Notes under the pieces: generated by a model | Database searches by the model: none | What the model saw: the letters and a program-made list of their open reading frames with translations, nothing else | What the model was told of the DNA's origin: nothing | Shown: piece after piece, positions 1 through 8,483 of the stretch | Numbering within the stretch: position 1 is the first letter of the stretch | How the letters are laid out: every line of letters begins with the position of its first letter | Program-made: the position numbers and the translations under genes | From: Rhizobium sp. 007 | GTDB lineage: Bacteria; Pseudomonadota; Alphaproteobacteria; Rhizobiales; Rhizobiaceae | Assembly: GCF_015353075.1 (NCBI RefSeq) | Contig: NZ_CP064187.1 | Coordinates: forward strand, 1 to 64,000 | Direction of reading: 5' to 3' | DNA length: 64,000 bases

Positions 1-46
1 GTCTAAACTGCCACACCGGCAGGGCGATGAGTTTGTGTCATTTGTC

Positions 47-72
47 ACGGAGTAGCTATCTCTCCGTTTTTT
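47..72 (+). terminator. Rho-independent terminator of the gene upstream of the window
   Basis: A 6-bp perfect stem (ACGGAG at 47-52, CTCCGT at 62-67) with a 9-nt loop runs straight into a T tract (67-72). It must end a transcript that enters from the left. That gene lies outside the window. In related rhizobia rpsT often precedes dnaA, but that identity is inference. The terminator suggests dnaA has its own promoter further right. Confidence 0.75.
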
Positions 73-324
73 CAAGCACTTGAGCTATTTGCGCCGGGAC
101 CGTGGCTGGTCACGGAACGAAGATGCTTTGTGCGCTCGGCGGCTCCATGTTCAAGGGAGCTGAAGGGGATGGGGACAGTAATATTTGCGTTCGGGCAGGC
201 TGGTCGGGAAACGAGGTCCGGTAGCCGGCTTGGCGCGGCGAGCATGACGGAGGCCGCATGAAGGCGGTATCCGCCACGGTTCTCTGCGTCGGTCTCGCTT
301 TGCGGGACAGTGTTTGTGTGAACC
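73..324. other. Non-coding region upstream of dnaA
   Basis: No convincing gene is visible between the upstream terminator and the hairpins of the dnaA leader. Short frames here are mostly on the minus strand, lack ribosome binding sites and have unrelated composition. The dnaA promoter probably lies here, but I could not pick a -35/-10 pair with normal spacing. No clear DnaA box (TTATNCACA type) was found, which fits alphaproteobacteria where oriC is usually not at dnaA. Confidence 0.5.
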
Positions 325-363
325 GGCATGCATGATGGTCCATGAAAGGACCGCCGGCATGCC
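325..363 (+). promoter_or_regulatory. Two-part hairpin in the dnaA leader
   Basis: GGCATGC (325-331) is the exact reverse complement of GCATGCC (357-363). Inside it, GGTCC (337-341) pairs with GGACC (348-352) around a 6-nt loop. Together they make 12 base pairs split by a small internal loop. No T tract follows, so it is not a normal terminator. It lies about 75 nt before the dnaA start and is a candidate control element or operator. Function is unknown. Confidence 0.5.
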
Positions 364-381
364 ACAACGGGGAAAATTGAT

Positions 382-410
382 CGGGCGGCTGTTTGACTGA
401 TGTCCGCCCG
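382..410 (+). promoter_or_regulatory. GC-rich hairpin just upstream of the dnaA start
   Basis: CGGGCGG (382-388) pairs perfectly with CCGCCCG (404-410) around a 15-nt loop. It sits about 14 nt before the GGAAGG ribosome binding site of dnaA. If transcribed it could affect access of ribosomes to dnaA mRNA. It may also be a DNA-level operator. Nothing in the sequence chooses between these. Confidence 0.5.
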
Positions 411-436
411 GTGAAATGAATTTGGAAGGCGGCATG

Positions 437-1990
437 ATGCAAATGAATTCATTGACGACGGGTGCTCTTGAAAATGGGGATAAGGCACCACAGGCGTTTG
501 GCTCTATTTGCCCGGATGCGGCGGGGGAAAAAGGAGACATGAAGCATGGCATACTTTTCGAGCGTGTTGGTGCGCGTCTGAAGGCCCAGGTCGGTCCGGA
601 CGTTTATGCAAGCTGGTTCGCACGTCTGAAGCTGCATTCGGTTTCAAAGAGCGTCGTGCGTCTTTCGGTTCCCACTACATTTCTCAAGTCGTGGATCAAC
701 AATCGTTATCTTGATCTCATCACCAGCCTTTTCCGGCAGGAAGATGCTGAAATCCTGAAGGTGGAAATTCTCGTCCGTACAGCAACGCGCCAAGGCATGA
801 AGCCGATGGATGAGGCAGCTTCCCAAGAGCCGGTCTCACCGGTCACGCCAATGCGTCGCCCTCTTGCTGCTCAGCCTGCTGGTCAGGCGGTTCAACAGGC
901 CGTTTCGGCCGCCGCTGCCGCCCGTCCCTCGACGGTCGGCCAGCCGCTGTTCGGTTCGCCGCTCGACTCGCGCTTCACCTTCGACACCTTCGTTGAAGGC
1001 AGCTCGAACCGCGTTGCGCTTGCTGCGGCAAAAACAATTGCGGAAGCAGGGCAGGGCGCAGTGCGCTTCAACCCGCTCTTCATTCATTCGAATGTCGGCC
1101 TCGGCAAGTCCCACCTTCTGCAGGCGATCGCCAACGCAGCGGTTCAAAATCCGCGGGCGCTGCGTGTCGTTTATCTGACGGCCGAGTATTTCATGTGGCG
1201 TTTTGCAACCGCGATCCGGGACAACGATGCGCTGACGCTGAAGGACTCGCTCCGCAATATCGACCTTCTGATCATCGATGACATGCAGTTCCTGCAGGGC
1301 AAGATGATCCAGCACGAGTTCTGCCATCTGCTGAACATGCTGCTCGACAGCGCCAAGCAGGTGGTGGTTGCCGCCGACCGTGCGCCTTGGGAGTTGGAAT
1401 CGCTCGATCCGCGGGTACGGTCCCGTCTGCAGGGCGGTGTGGCGATCGAGCTTGATGCGCCGGACTACGAGATGCGCCTCGAGATCCTGAAGCGCCGCCT
1501 GGCTGCGGCCCGTCTGGAAGATCCATCTTTGGAAATCCCGGCCGAACTGCTCTCGCACGTTGCCCGCAGCGTGACGGCAAGCGGCCGCGAACTCGAGGGC
1601 GCCTTCAATCAGCTGATCTTCCGGCGCTCCTTCGAGCCGAATCTGTCGATCGAGCGGGTCGACGAACTGCTTGCCCATCTGGTCGGCTCCGGCGAGCCGC
1701 GCCGCGTGCGCATCGAAGATATCCAGCGCATCGTCGCACGCCACTACAATGTGTCCCGCCAGGAGCTGGTTTCGAACCGCCGAACACGCGTCATCGTCAA
1801 GCCGCGGCAGATCGCCATGTATCTGTCGAAAACGCTGACGCCGCGCTCATTCCCGGAAATCGGCCGCCGCTTCGGTGGGCGCGACCATACGACCGTGCTG
1901 CACGCGGTGCGCAAGATCGAGGAGCTGATTGCGGGAGACACCAAGCTTTCGCACGAGATCGAGCTTCTGAAGCGCCTGATCAACGAATAA
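437..1990 (+). CDS. dnaA: Chromosomal replication initiator DnaA
   Basis: DnaA is the ATP-dependent initiator that binds DnaA boxes at the origin, opens DNA and loads the helicase. About 517 residues: an N-terminal domain I, a variable Ala/Pro/Gln-rich linker (about residues 125-165), an AAA+ core with Walker A GLGKSH (about 221-226; Ser where Thr is usual) and Walker [10 protein letters not shown] (about 278), and a C-terminal DNA-binding domain with the signature [15 protein letters not shown] (about 479). The start chosen (ATG 437, peptide MQMNSL) has GGAAGG 7 nt upstream. In-frame ATGs at 416, 434 and 539 are alternatives; the last has AGGAG only 2 nt away. It is monocistronic, between two terminators. 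Confidence 0.97.
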   Translation: MQMNSLTTGALENGDKAPQAFGSICPDAAGEKGDMKHGILFERVGARLKAQVGPDVYASWFARLKLHSVSKSVVRLSVPTTFLKSWINNRYLDLITSLFRQEDAEILKVEILVRTATRQGMKPMDEAASQEPVSPVTPMRRPLAAQPAGQAVQQAVSAAAAARPSTVGQPLFGSPLDSRFTFDTFVEGSSNRVALAAAKTIAEAGQGAVRFNPLFIHSNVGLGKSHLLQAIANAAVQNPRALRVVYLTAEYFMWRFATAIRDNDALTLKDSLRNIDLLIIDDMQFLQGKMIQHEFCHLLNMLLDSAKQVVVAADRAPWELESLDPRVRSRLQGGVAIELDAPDYEMRLEILKRRLAAARLEDPSLEIPAELLSHVARSVTASGRELEGAFNQLIFRRSFEPNLSIERVDELLAHLVGSGEPRRVRIEDIQRIVARHYNVSRQELVSNRRTRVIVKPRQIAMYLSKTLTPRSFPEIGRRFGGRDHTTVLHAVRKIEELIAGDTKLSHEIELLKRLINE

Positions 1991-2015
1991 TCGGCGACCC
2001 TCCACCTCAAATTTG

Positions 2016-2046
2016 CGGCCGGAAGCAATTCCGGCCGTTTTCTTTT
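2016..2046 (+). terminator. Rho-independent terminator of dnaA
   Basis: A perfect 9-bp stem CGGCCGGAA/TTCCGGCCG (2016-2024, 2029-2037) with the tetraloop GCAA is followed by TTTTCTTTT. It starts 26 nt after the dnaA stop codon and separates dnaA from the next gene. Confidence 0.9.
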
Positions 2047-2113
2047 ATGAGTTTTTTTCTATACAGCCTCAAGAAGCGAGCGCCGCGGCTTCGACGGCGC
2101 TGGGAGGGTAAAC

Positions 2114-3196
2114 ATGAGTTTCAAGAGGATCGCCGTGCTCGGACTTGGTAAGGTCGGACGGCTTGCGGCAACGCTTTTGCATGAGGGCGGCTTCGAAGTG
2201 ACGGGCGTCGATGCGCAATTGCCGCAGGCCGAAGTGCCGTTCGCGTGCCGCGTCGGCGATGTTTCCAACCCGGCCTTCGTGACTGAGCTGCTATCCGGTG
2301 TGGAAGCAGTGCTTTCCTGCCTGCCATACCATCTCAATATCGAGCTTGCGCGGGCTGCCCACGTGGCAGGCATCCATTATTTCGACCTGACGGAAGACGT
2401 TCCGACCACCAGTTTGATCATCCAACTCTCGAAGACGTCGCGTGGCCTGATGGCGCCGCAATGCGGCCTGGCGCCGGGTTTCGTCGGCATCGTTGGTGCA
2501 AGCCTTGCCGATGGGTTCGACCGCTGCCGCTCGATCCGCATGCGTGTCGGTGCTTTGCCGCAGAACCCGACGGGCTTGTTGGGCTATGCCTTCAACTGGT
2601 CGCCAGAAGGCGTCGTCAACGAATATCTGAACGATTGCGAGGTCATCGAAGGCGGTGTGCGCAAGTTCGTCTCACCGATGGAATGGCATGAAACGATCTA
2701 TGTCGAGGGCGTCAAGCTTGAAGCCTTCACCACGTCGGGCGGGCTCGGCACGATGTGCGATACGCTGCACGGTAAGGTCGACAATCTCGACTACAAGACG
2801 ATGCGCTATCCGGGCCATATGGACCTGATGAATTTCTTCTTCCATGAGCTGCTGATGCGGGAGCAGCGAAAACTCGCCGGCGAAATCCTGACCAATGCCA
2901 AGCCGCCCGTCGACGACGACGTGGTCTATGTCCATGTCGCGGCCGAAGGCACGCAAGCAGGAAGCCTCCGCCGCAAGGAGTTCGTGCGCGCTTATTATCC
3001 GATCGAGATTGCCGGCGCGCGCCGCACGGCGATCGCCTGGACGACCTCGGCATCCGTCGTCGCCGTCATCGAAATGGTCCGCGACGGCCTGCTGCCGGCA
3101 ACGGGCTTCCTGCATCAGGAGCACATCCCGCTCGATGTGTTCCTGCAGACGCCAACCGGAAGCCTGTTCAAGGCGAGCGCCTCAAGTCGCCATTAG
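2114..3196 (+). CDS. Saccharopine dehydrogenase family protein
   Basis: The 360-residue protein has an N-terminal Rossmann fold, with the dinucleotide motif GLGKVG at about residues 11-16 and an acidic residue ending beta-2 (VDAQ). The rest matches the saccharopine/lysine dehydrogenase-like family, with conserved stretches such as APGFVG near 120. Family members catalyse NAD(P)-linked oxidoreduction of lysine-type adducts or related amino acids; the substrate here is not determined. ATG 2114 follows GGGAGGG at 2102-2108. It is probably monocistronic. Its stop codon overlaps the stop of the convergent binding-protein gene. Confidence 0.85.
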   Translation: MSFKRIAVLGLGKVGRLAATLLHEGGFEVTGVDAQLPQAEVPFACRVGDVSNPAFVTELLSGVEAVLSCLPYHLNIELARAAHVAGIHYFDLTEDVPTTSLIIQLSKTSRGLMAPQCGLAPGFVGIVGASLADGFDRCRSIRMRVGALPQNPTGLLGYAFNWSPEGVVNEYLNDCEVIEGGVRKFVSPMEWHETIYVEGVKLEAFTTSGGLGTMCDTLHGKVDNLDYKTMRYPGHMDLMNFFFHELLMREQRKLAGEILTNAKPPVDDDVVYVHVAAEGTQAGSLRRKEFVRAYYPIEIAGARRTAIAWTTSASVVAVIEMVRDGLLPATGFLHQEHIPLDVFLQTPTGSLFKASASSRH

Positions 3197-4314
3197 CTCT
3201 TGAGGCTCGTCCAATAGGCGCCTTCGAAAGGCACCGCGGCAAAACGCTCGTTGATCTCGGCAAGACTTTTTGCCGGATCGACGTCGTCGAGAAGTTCGGG
3301 CCTGACCCAGGTTGCCACCGCTTCGGCTGCCAGAATGTTCAGCGGCACGGCATTGAAGAAATTCCACATACCGTGCACTTTGCCTTCGCGAACCGCCTTC
3401 AGCGGCGCAAGATTTGGCATCTTCACCGTTTCGCCGAGCGAACGCTGGGCTTCTGATGGATCGACGCCGGGACCGATGGAAAAGGCCGTATAGGTGCCGC
3501 CGGGTGATCCGGTAGCAATGTAGACGTCTGGATCGGCTGCGAGGATATATTCCGCAGTCACCGGTCCGCCCTGGGGTGGAAGGTTCTTGTCGGCGGCGTT
3601 GCGGCCGCCTGAAAGCGTTATCAGTTCTCCGAGCCCGGTGCGGCCGATTGCCCAGCTTCCGCGGACATCGCTTGGAAAGGCATCCATCAGTACGAGAGGG
3701 CCGCTGTGCATCGCCGCCTTGGCTTTGATGCGCTCAAGCCGCGTCTCGAAGAACCTGGCGAAATCTTCGGCTTGCTCATTGCGCTCGAAAATCCGGCCCA
3801 GAAGGCGCATGTCGCGCGGCGTAGTCCTCAGCGGGTCGCGATTGAAATCGACAACAACGACCGGCACACCGACGGAGTCGAGATACTGTATCGCACGCTG
3901 GCCAAGTTCGCTGTCGGCCTGCCACATGGCCATGATCGCAAGGTCGGCATTGAGCGAGAGCGCCGCCTCGAAGGACAGCCCATCCGCCTGGCCGTTGCCG
4001 ACGAAAGGCACGTTCTCGATTGCCGGAAATTTCTTTCGGAAGGCCTCATAGATAAAGGGATTGTCCCCCTTCATGTCGTTTGCCCAGCCGGCGAGCAGGC
4101 TGACGGGATCGGGAAGGATCAGCGACAGGGCGACAAGGTTGAATCCCGTCCCAAGGATTACGGCTTCCGGCTTTTTCCTGATCGTCACCTTGCGGCCGAT
4201 CGCATCCGTGATGGTGAGCGGCCACGCAGATTGCGCTTTTGCAACGTGCGGAGCACAAAGAACGACGGAAGCCACAGCGAGCAGATTTCGCCGTGTCGTG
4301 AGAAGCTCGGTCAT
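3193..4314 (-). CDS. fhuP: Iron-siderophore ABC transporter periplasmic binding protein (FhuP/FhuD-like)
   Basis: A substrate-binding protein of the Fe/B12 class III fold, about 373 residues. The N-terminus has a Tat-type signal (TRRNLLAV, about residues 7-14) ending near AKAQ, so it is likely exported folded. The mature protein begins with the family pattern of an ITDAIGRKVTI segment. ATG 4314 overlaps the fhuF stop as ATGA, so it is translationally coupled and the last gene of the receptor–fhuF–binding protein operon. The trio matches the Sinorhizobium meliloti foxA–fhuF–fhuP arrangement for hydroxamate siderophores (ferrioxamine B, ferrichrome). The symbol rests on that resemblance. No permease or ATPase gene is adjacent. 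Confidence 0.82.
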   Translation of the reverse strand: MTELLTTRRNLLAVASVVLCAPHVAKAQSAWPLTITDAIGRKVTIRKKPEAVILGTGFNLVALSLILPDPVSLLAGWANDMKGDNPFIYEAFRKKFPAIENVPFVGNGQADGLSFEAALSLNADLAIMAMWQADSELGQRAIQYLDSVGVPVVVVDFNRDPLRTTPRDMRLLGRIFERNEQAEDFARFFETRLERIKAKAAMHSGPLVLMDAFPSDVRGSWAIGRTGLGELITLSGGRNAADKNLPPQGGPVTAEYILAADPDVYIATGSPGGTYTAFSIGPGVDPSEAQRSLGETVKMPNLAPLKAVREGKVHGMWNFFNAVPLNILAAEAVATWVRPELLDDVDPAKSLAEINERFAAVPFEGAYWTSLKS

Positions 4315-5036
4315 TGCGGGTTCCTCTGGCTTGGCAATGCGCACAGTTTGCCGCAGCTTGGAATTCCGGGAAGCATGTATCGAAGGCAGCAGACCTTGCG
4401 CCGTGCGACCTGCTCACCCTCTTCATCCAGATAGCTGACGCAGCCGCAAAACGGGTTTACGCCGCCATCCGGCAGGTAGCCGCGCACAAAGAGCGGAAGG
4501 TCGGGGCCGTCTGATGGCTCTCCTCCAGTCAGCCGCAATGCATAATCGATATAGACGGCAGCGTTGTTCCAGCAGAGCTTCGCCGAGATGCCGCAGGCCT
4601 TGAGCCGCATGACGGCCTCGCCAAGGTGGGTTTCAAGCAAGGGACCTACGGCCGTGAAACTTTCGGTCTCGACCTCGCTTTCGATCGTGCCGGCATGCGG
4701 GACGCCGAAGGCGCGCGGCAGGCCGTTATCCTCCAATGCGATCGTCATCTCTTCGAATCCGACCGGAAGGGCCTGGCCGCCCAGGCGCCGGGCAAGCAAG
4801 TAGGGGATCGAAAGCCCGGAAAAATAATAGAGCGACCACATGGAAACGACGGCGCGCCGGTCGCTGCCGCCGGATATTTCCGCATAGCGATCAATCGCGC
4901 GCTGAAAGCCTCCGTCCCGGAAAAAAGCAGGCAATGGCACGCCGCCGGCAAGCTCCTTGCTCATCATCATCTTGTCCCGGCACCAGGCATGCTCGCCGGA
5001 AAAGGCGGGCGATAGGCCAAGCAGCCCGTCCTCCAT
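4311..5036 (-). CDS. fhuF: Siderophore-iron reductase, FhuF type
   Basis: FhuF proteins are cytoplasmic [2Fe-2S] enzymes that reduce ferric hydroxamates to release iron. The C-terminus carries the expected cysteine cluster: CC, ten residues, C, then another C close by. In this protein the last spacing is C-x3-C (CGKLC) rather than the C-x2-C of E. coli FhuF. The rest is weakly conserved, as usual for the family. ATG 5036 is favoured because GGGAG lies 6 nt upstream; ATG 5066, 4 nt after the receptor stop, is an alternative. The gene sits between the receptor and binding-protein genes and overlaps the latter by ATGA. Confidence 0.85.
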   Translation of the reverse strand: MEDGLLGLSPAFSGEHAWCRDKMMMSKELAGGVPLPAFFRDGGFQRAIDRYAEISGGSDRRAVVSMWSLYYFSGLSIPYLLARRLGGQALPVGFEEMTIALEDNGLPRAFGVPHAGTIESEVETESFTAVGPLLETHLGEAVMRLKACGISAKLCWNNAAVYIDYALRLTGGEPSDGPDLPLFVRGYLPDGGVNPFCGCVSYLDEEGEQVARRKVCCLRYMLPGIPSCGKLCALPSQRNPQ

Positions 5037-5070
5037 TGTCATCTCCCGATGCGAAGCGCTTGCCATCGGC

Positions 5071-7257
5071 CTACCAAGTGTAGCGCAGGGTGCCGATCAC
5101 CGAGCGGCCCTGGTCGCGGTAGCAGAAGCCTGCCGAGCAGACGGGCTCGCGGCGGTCGAGTAAATTGGTGGCGTTCACCTGCAGGCTCAGACCGTCGTAC
5201 TTCTTGTCGAGCGCAGCAAAGTCGTAGCTGACTGCTGCATCGAAAAGCACGCGAGCGCCGTTTTCCGTCGTGTTTTCGTCATTGCCGTAGCTCTTGCCGA
5301 TGTAGCGGGCGCCGAAGCCGAAGCCCATTCCATAGACGGGGCTGCTTTCCTGGAATTTGTAGTTGGCCCAGAGCGATGCCATATGCTTCGGCACGGAGGA
5401 AACATAGTTGCCGACGGTGCCCGTCGGGCCTTCGAGGATCTTGGCGTCTGTAAAGGTATAGGACGCGACCAGCGACAGGCCGTTGTCGAGGCTCGTGTTG
5501 GCCTCGATCTCGAGGCCACGGGAACGAATCTTGCCACGCTGGACCTGAATGTTTTCTGGGCCGCTCGGCAGATTCACAACCTCGTAGTAAAGACTGTTTT
5601 TCTGATCGATATTGAATAGGGCGGCAGAAAGCATCGTATTGCTGTCCGGCAAAAGATATTTGACGCCAATCTCTTCCTGTTCACTCTCGGTCGGTTTGAA
5701 GGGGGCGTTGGTCTCCCTGTTGATACCGGCATTCGGCGCAAAGGCGGTCGAGTAGCTGATATAGGGCACGAGGCCGAAGTCGGTCTCGTAGCTCAGACCG
5801 ATTCGGCCGGAAAATTCCTTGTCCTTCTGAGAGATGGTGTCCACGGTGTCGGCAACGAGATCGGTATTTTCAGTATCAGTCCAAACCCAGTCGTAGCGCC
5901 CGCCGAGCGTCAGCAGCCAGGCGTCATAGCGCATCTGGTCCTGCAGGTAGGTGCCGGCCTGCCACTGGTCCTGAACGGTGCGGGTCTGGAAGTCGATGTG
6001 CGGGACTGAAGCGCCTGCGTTCGGATTGTTGGTATCAAGCGGCGGCGAGACGCCGCGGCCGTCGAGCGAACGCCAACGAAGCCGGGTCAAGTCGAGGCCG
6101 GCAAGCAGCGTATGGTCGATGTCGCCCGTCTCGAATTTCGCCTCGAGCTGGTTGTCGATAACAAAGGCGGTCAGGCGTTCGTCAAACGTGCCGGCGCTGC
6201 GATCCAGCAGTGTTGGATCGACGGCATTTGGTGCGTAGGCAAAGGCCCAATCGGTGTCGATGTTCAATGTCGAGAAGCGTGCATTCTGGCGGAAGACGAA
6301 GGTGTCGTTGAGCCTGTGTTCGAACTCATAGCCGATGCGGCCCTGGTTCTGAACAGAATCGTTGAATGCAGGGTTACCCGCGAAGTAATCCGTTACTTCG
6401 CCGGTGACCGGGTCGTTGTAATAAGCGGCCGTGCCACCCGTCTTCGTGCGCGAATATTCGCCGAGGATGGTAAGCTTTGTGTCCTCGTCCGGCTTCCATG
6501 TGAAAGCCGGCGCGATATAGACGCGGTCGTCCGGAACGCTGATCTGCTCGGTATTGGCGTCACGATAGAGGCCGGTGAGGCGATAATAGAAGGGATCGCG
6601 GTCGTTGACAGGCCCGGAGAAATCAAATTGGCTCTGGTAGCGCTGCTGCGTGCCGTATTGCAACTGGAGTTCATGATAGGGGTCCTCCGTCGGGCGCTTG
6701 GTGATCAGGTTGTAGAGACCACCGGCGCCGGAGGCGCCATAGAGAGCCGACGAGGGGCCGCGCAGGATCGAAACACCCTCAAGGCCGTAGGGTTCGGTCT
6801 TGAAGAGCGAAGAGCCGGCGCCGGGCTGGCGCAGGTTGTCGCGACAAACACCCGTATAGGTGACGTCGAAGCCGCGCACCGTGAAGCTGTCGAAGCGTGG
6901 ATCGAAACCATAAGCACCCACGCGCGTGCCTGGCGTGTAGGCGAGCGTATCGAGCAGCGTTTGGGGGTTGCGGTCCTTGAGTTGCTGTTCCGTCACGGAC
7001 GAGATCGACTGCGGCGCCTCGATGAAAGGCGTGTCGGTCTTGGCGCCTGTCGCGCTGCTCTTGCCGACATAGCCGTCCGCCTGGATGACACCGCCGCTGC
7101 CGCCCTTGACGACGATCTCCTGGAGCACTGTCGCGCCATCGTCCGGCTGGTTTTCGGCGGCGGTGTCTTGCGCAGCGGCGGGAAGGAGGAGATGGGCGAT
7201 GGCAGCGCCCGTCAATGCGGACGCCCGCAGCGATCTGGCTAAAACGTGTATTTTCAT
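5071..7257 (-). CDS. foxA: TonB-dependent siderophore receptor (FoxA/FhuA-like)
   Basis: An outer-membrane receptor of 728 residues. It has a signal peptide ending near AAAQ (about residue 30), a TonB-box-like segment EIVVKG (about 47-52), a plug domain with the conserved LDTLAYTPG and RGFDVT motifs, and a 22-strand barrel ending in an aromatic residue (RYTW). With fhuF and a Fe/B12-type binding protein downstream, it most resembles hydroxamate receptors such as S. meliloti FoxA; the exact ligand is inferred. The first gene of a three-gene operon, it is preceded by a candidate RirA operator at 7294-7308, so repression in iron-replete cells is likely. Confidence 0.9.
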   Translation of the reverse strand: MKIHVLARSLRASALTGAAIAHLLLPAAAQDTAAENQPDDGATVLQEIVVKGGSGGVIQADGYVGKSSATGAKTDTPFIEAPQSISSVTEQQLKDRNPQTLLDTLAYTPGTRVGAYGFDPRFDSFTVRGFDVTYTGVCRDNLRQPGAGSSLFKTEPYGLEGVSILRGPSSALYGASGAGGLYNLITKRPTEDPYHELQLQYGTQQRYQSQFDFSGPVNDRDPFYYRLTGLYRDANTEQISVPDDRVYIAPAFTWKPDEDTKLTILGEYSRTKTGGTAAYYNDPVTGEVTDYFAGNPAFNDSVQNQGRIGYEFEHRLNDTFVFRQNARFSTLNIDTDWAFAYAPNAVDPTLLDRSAGTFDERLTAFVIDNQLEAKFETGDIDHTLLAGLDLTRLRWRSLDGRGVSPPLDTNNPNAGASVPHIDFQTRTVQDQWQAGTYLQDQMRYDAWLLTLGGRYDWVWTDTENTDLVADTVDTISQKDKEFSGRIGLSYETDFGLVPYISYSTAFAPNAGINRETNAPFKPTESEQEEIGVKYLLPDSNTMLSAALFNIDQKNSLYYEVVNLPSGPENIQVQRGKIRSRGLEIEANTSLDNGLSLVASYTFTDAKILEGPTGTVGNYVSSVPKHMASLWANYKFQESSPVYGMGFGFGARYIGKSYGNDENTTENGARVLFDAAVSYDFAALDKKYDGLSLQVNATNLLDRREPVCSAGFCYRDQGRSVIGTLRYTW

Positions 7258-7293
7258 CAGCTTGCAACTCTCGGCGGTCTACCACGTAATACA

Positions 7294-7308
7294 TGAGCCT
7301 AATAGTCA
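7294..7308 (-). promoter_or_regulatory. Candidate iron-responsive operator (RirA-type IRO)
   Basis: TGA-N9-TCA (TGAGCCTAATAGTCA) lies 37 nt upstream of the receptor start codon. TGA-N9-TCA is the known rhizobial iron-responsive operator bound by RirA under iron sufficiency. The motif is short and can occur by chance, but its place before a siderophore receptor makes it credible. Confidence 0.65.
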
Positions 7309-7387
7309 ACAATAAGCCGGATGAAAACCTTTTTATGAGTAAATCTCTCCACTTTTTTTGGGGAAGAGCGAAGCGACCGCGAGGTCG

Positions 7388-8272
7388 TCAGCTCTTTACT
7401 TCCGAAAGCAGCCAACGCCGGAAGGCGGCGACGGCCGGGCGTTCGAGTGCGGCGCCGGGATAGACGAGATGAAAGGCGAGGCGGCTCGCAACGCCAAGCG
7501 GGAAGGGGGCGACCACGGCGCCTTCGGCGAGTTCCTTCTCCAGAAATGACCGCCGCATCAATGCAAAACCGAGACCAGCCTTCATAGCTTCGTAGGCGCC
7601 ATTGCCATGCATGAAGATCGGGCCGCGCGAGGCGTCCACCTTCGTCGTCCCTGCTGCCTCCAGCCAGAGCTTCCAGTCGTGCCGGTAAACATCATGGATC
7701 AACTGGAAGCCGGCGAGCGTGTCTGGCGAGGGATGGTCTCCAAGCTGCGCTGCCAGCGGCGGGGTGCAGACCGGCACCAGCTCATCATCCACGAGCCGCT
7801 CGCTGACAAGGCCGTCATAGCCGCCGAGCCCGTGCCGTATGGCCAGATCGATGCCGTCGCGTTGAAAGTCGAGGACACGATGCGAGGCACTGATGCGCAC
7901 GTCGATCTCCGGATGGATCTCCTCGAAACGCCCGAGCCGCGGAACCAGCCAATAGGTCGCGAAGCCTGCCGTGCAGGTGACGTTCAGCACAGAGCCGCGT
8001 GCCCGCGCTGCAATCGCAGCCGTCGCCTCTCTCATCAGCCGGAAGGCGGTCTGCAGCGTGGCGAAGTAATCGGCGCCCTCGACTGTGAGGGCGAGCGCCC
8101 GCGCTTTCCGCTCAAAAAGCCGTACGCCGAGTGCGGCTTCCAGATCGCGGATCTGCAGGCTGACGGCGCCGGGCGTCACATGCAGCTCCTTGGCGGCCAG
8201 CGTCATGCTCAGGTGCCGCGCCGCAGCTTCGAAAGCCCGCAGGGCCGAAAGGGATGGCAGAAATTCGCTCAT
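7388..8272 (-). CDS. LysR-family transcriptional regulator (GcvA-like)
   Basis: A 294-residue LysR regulator: an N-terminal winged helix-turn-helix (about residues 5-64, including LSALRAFEAAARHLSMTLAA and VSLQIRDLE) and a C-terminal effector-binding domain. The order and wording of the HTH resemble the GcvA/AmpR subgroup. It is divergent from a DMT-family permease gene with 211 nt between them, the usual layout for a LysR regulator and its target; the effector is unknown. A nested hairpin (AAGAGC 7364-7369 with GCTCTT 7391-7396, CGACC with GGTCG inside) spans its stop codon but lacks a T tract on this strand. Confidence 0.88.
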   Translation of the reverse strand: MSEFLPSLSALRAFEAAARHLSMTLAAKELHVTPGAVSLQIRDLEAALGVRLFERKARALALTVEGADYFATLQTAFRLMREATAAIAARARGSVLNVTCTAGFATYWLVPRLGRFEEIHPEIDVRISASHRVLDFQRDGIDLAIRHGLGGYDGLVSERLVDDELVPVCTPPLAAQLGDHPSPDTLAGFQLIHDVYRHDWKLWLEAAGTTKVDASRGPIFMHGNGAYEAMKAGLGFALMRRSFLEKELAEGAVVAPFPLGVASRLAFHLVYPGAALERPAVAAFRRWLLSEVKS

Positions 8273-8274
8273 GA

Positions 8275-8289
8275 TTTAGTTCAGCTAAA
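8275..8289. promoter_or_regulatory. Inverted repeat at the start of the LysR gene
   Basis: TTTAG-N5-CTAAA sits 2 nt upstream of the LysR start codon. LysR boxes are AT-rich dyads and these regulators often repress themselves, so this may be an autoregulatory site. A second dyad, GGGTG-N7-CACCC (8428-8444), lies 39 nt before the divergent permease start. Both are by-eye candidates. Confidence 0.35.
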
Positions 8290-8483
8290 GCATATGCCGA
8301 GAAAGACTCGTTTGCCGGAATGAAATTATAGAAATAATATCAGAATGAAAGCGATCACCAACCAAAATCGTGAAGCGACATTCATCGAGCATAAATCGTA
8401 GCTGGCAGGAACTGGTGCGCATGAAACGGGTGGCGAAATCACCCGCCGTATCGTAAGCCCGCGAACAATGAAGGGAGACAGAC

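Noticed and set aside
1..436. Replication origin next to dnaA
   Set aside because: No cluster of DnaA boxes or long AT-rich unwinding region is seen, and in alphaproteobacteria the origin is usually near hemE rather than dnaA.
836..1744. 302-codon open frame on the minus strand inside dnaA
   Set aside because: It is antisense to a certain dnaA, has no ribosome binding site or family features, and results from GC-rich codon bias in the opposite strand.
7364..7396. Terminator at the end of the LysR gene
   Set aside because: The nested hairpin is real, but on the minus strand it is followed by CCCC and A residues rather than a T tract, so it was not called as a terminator.
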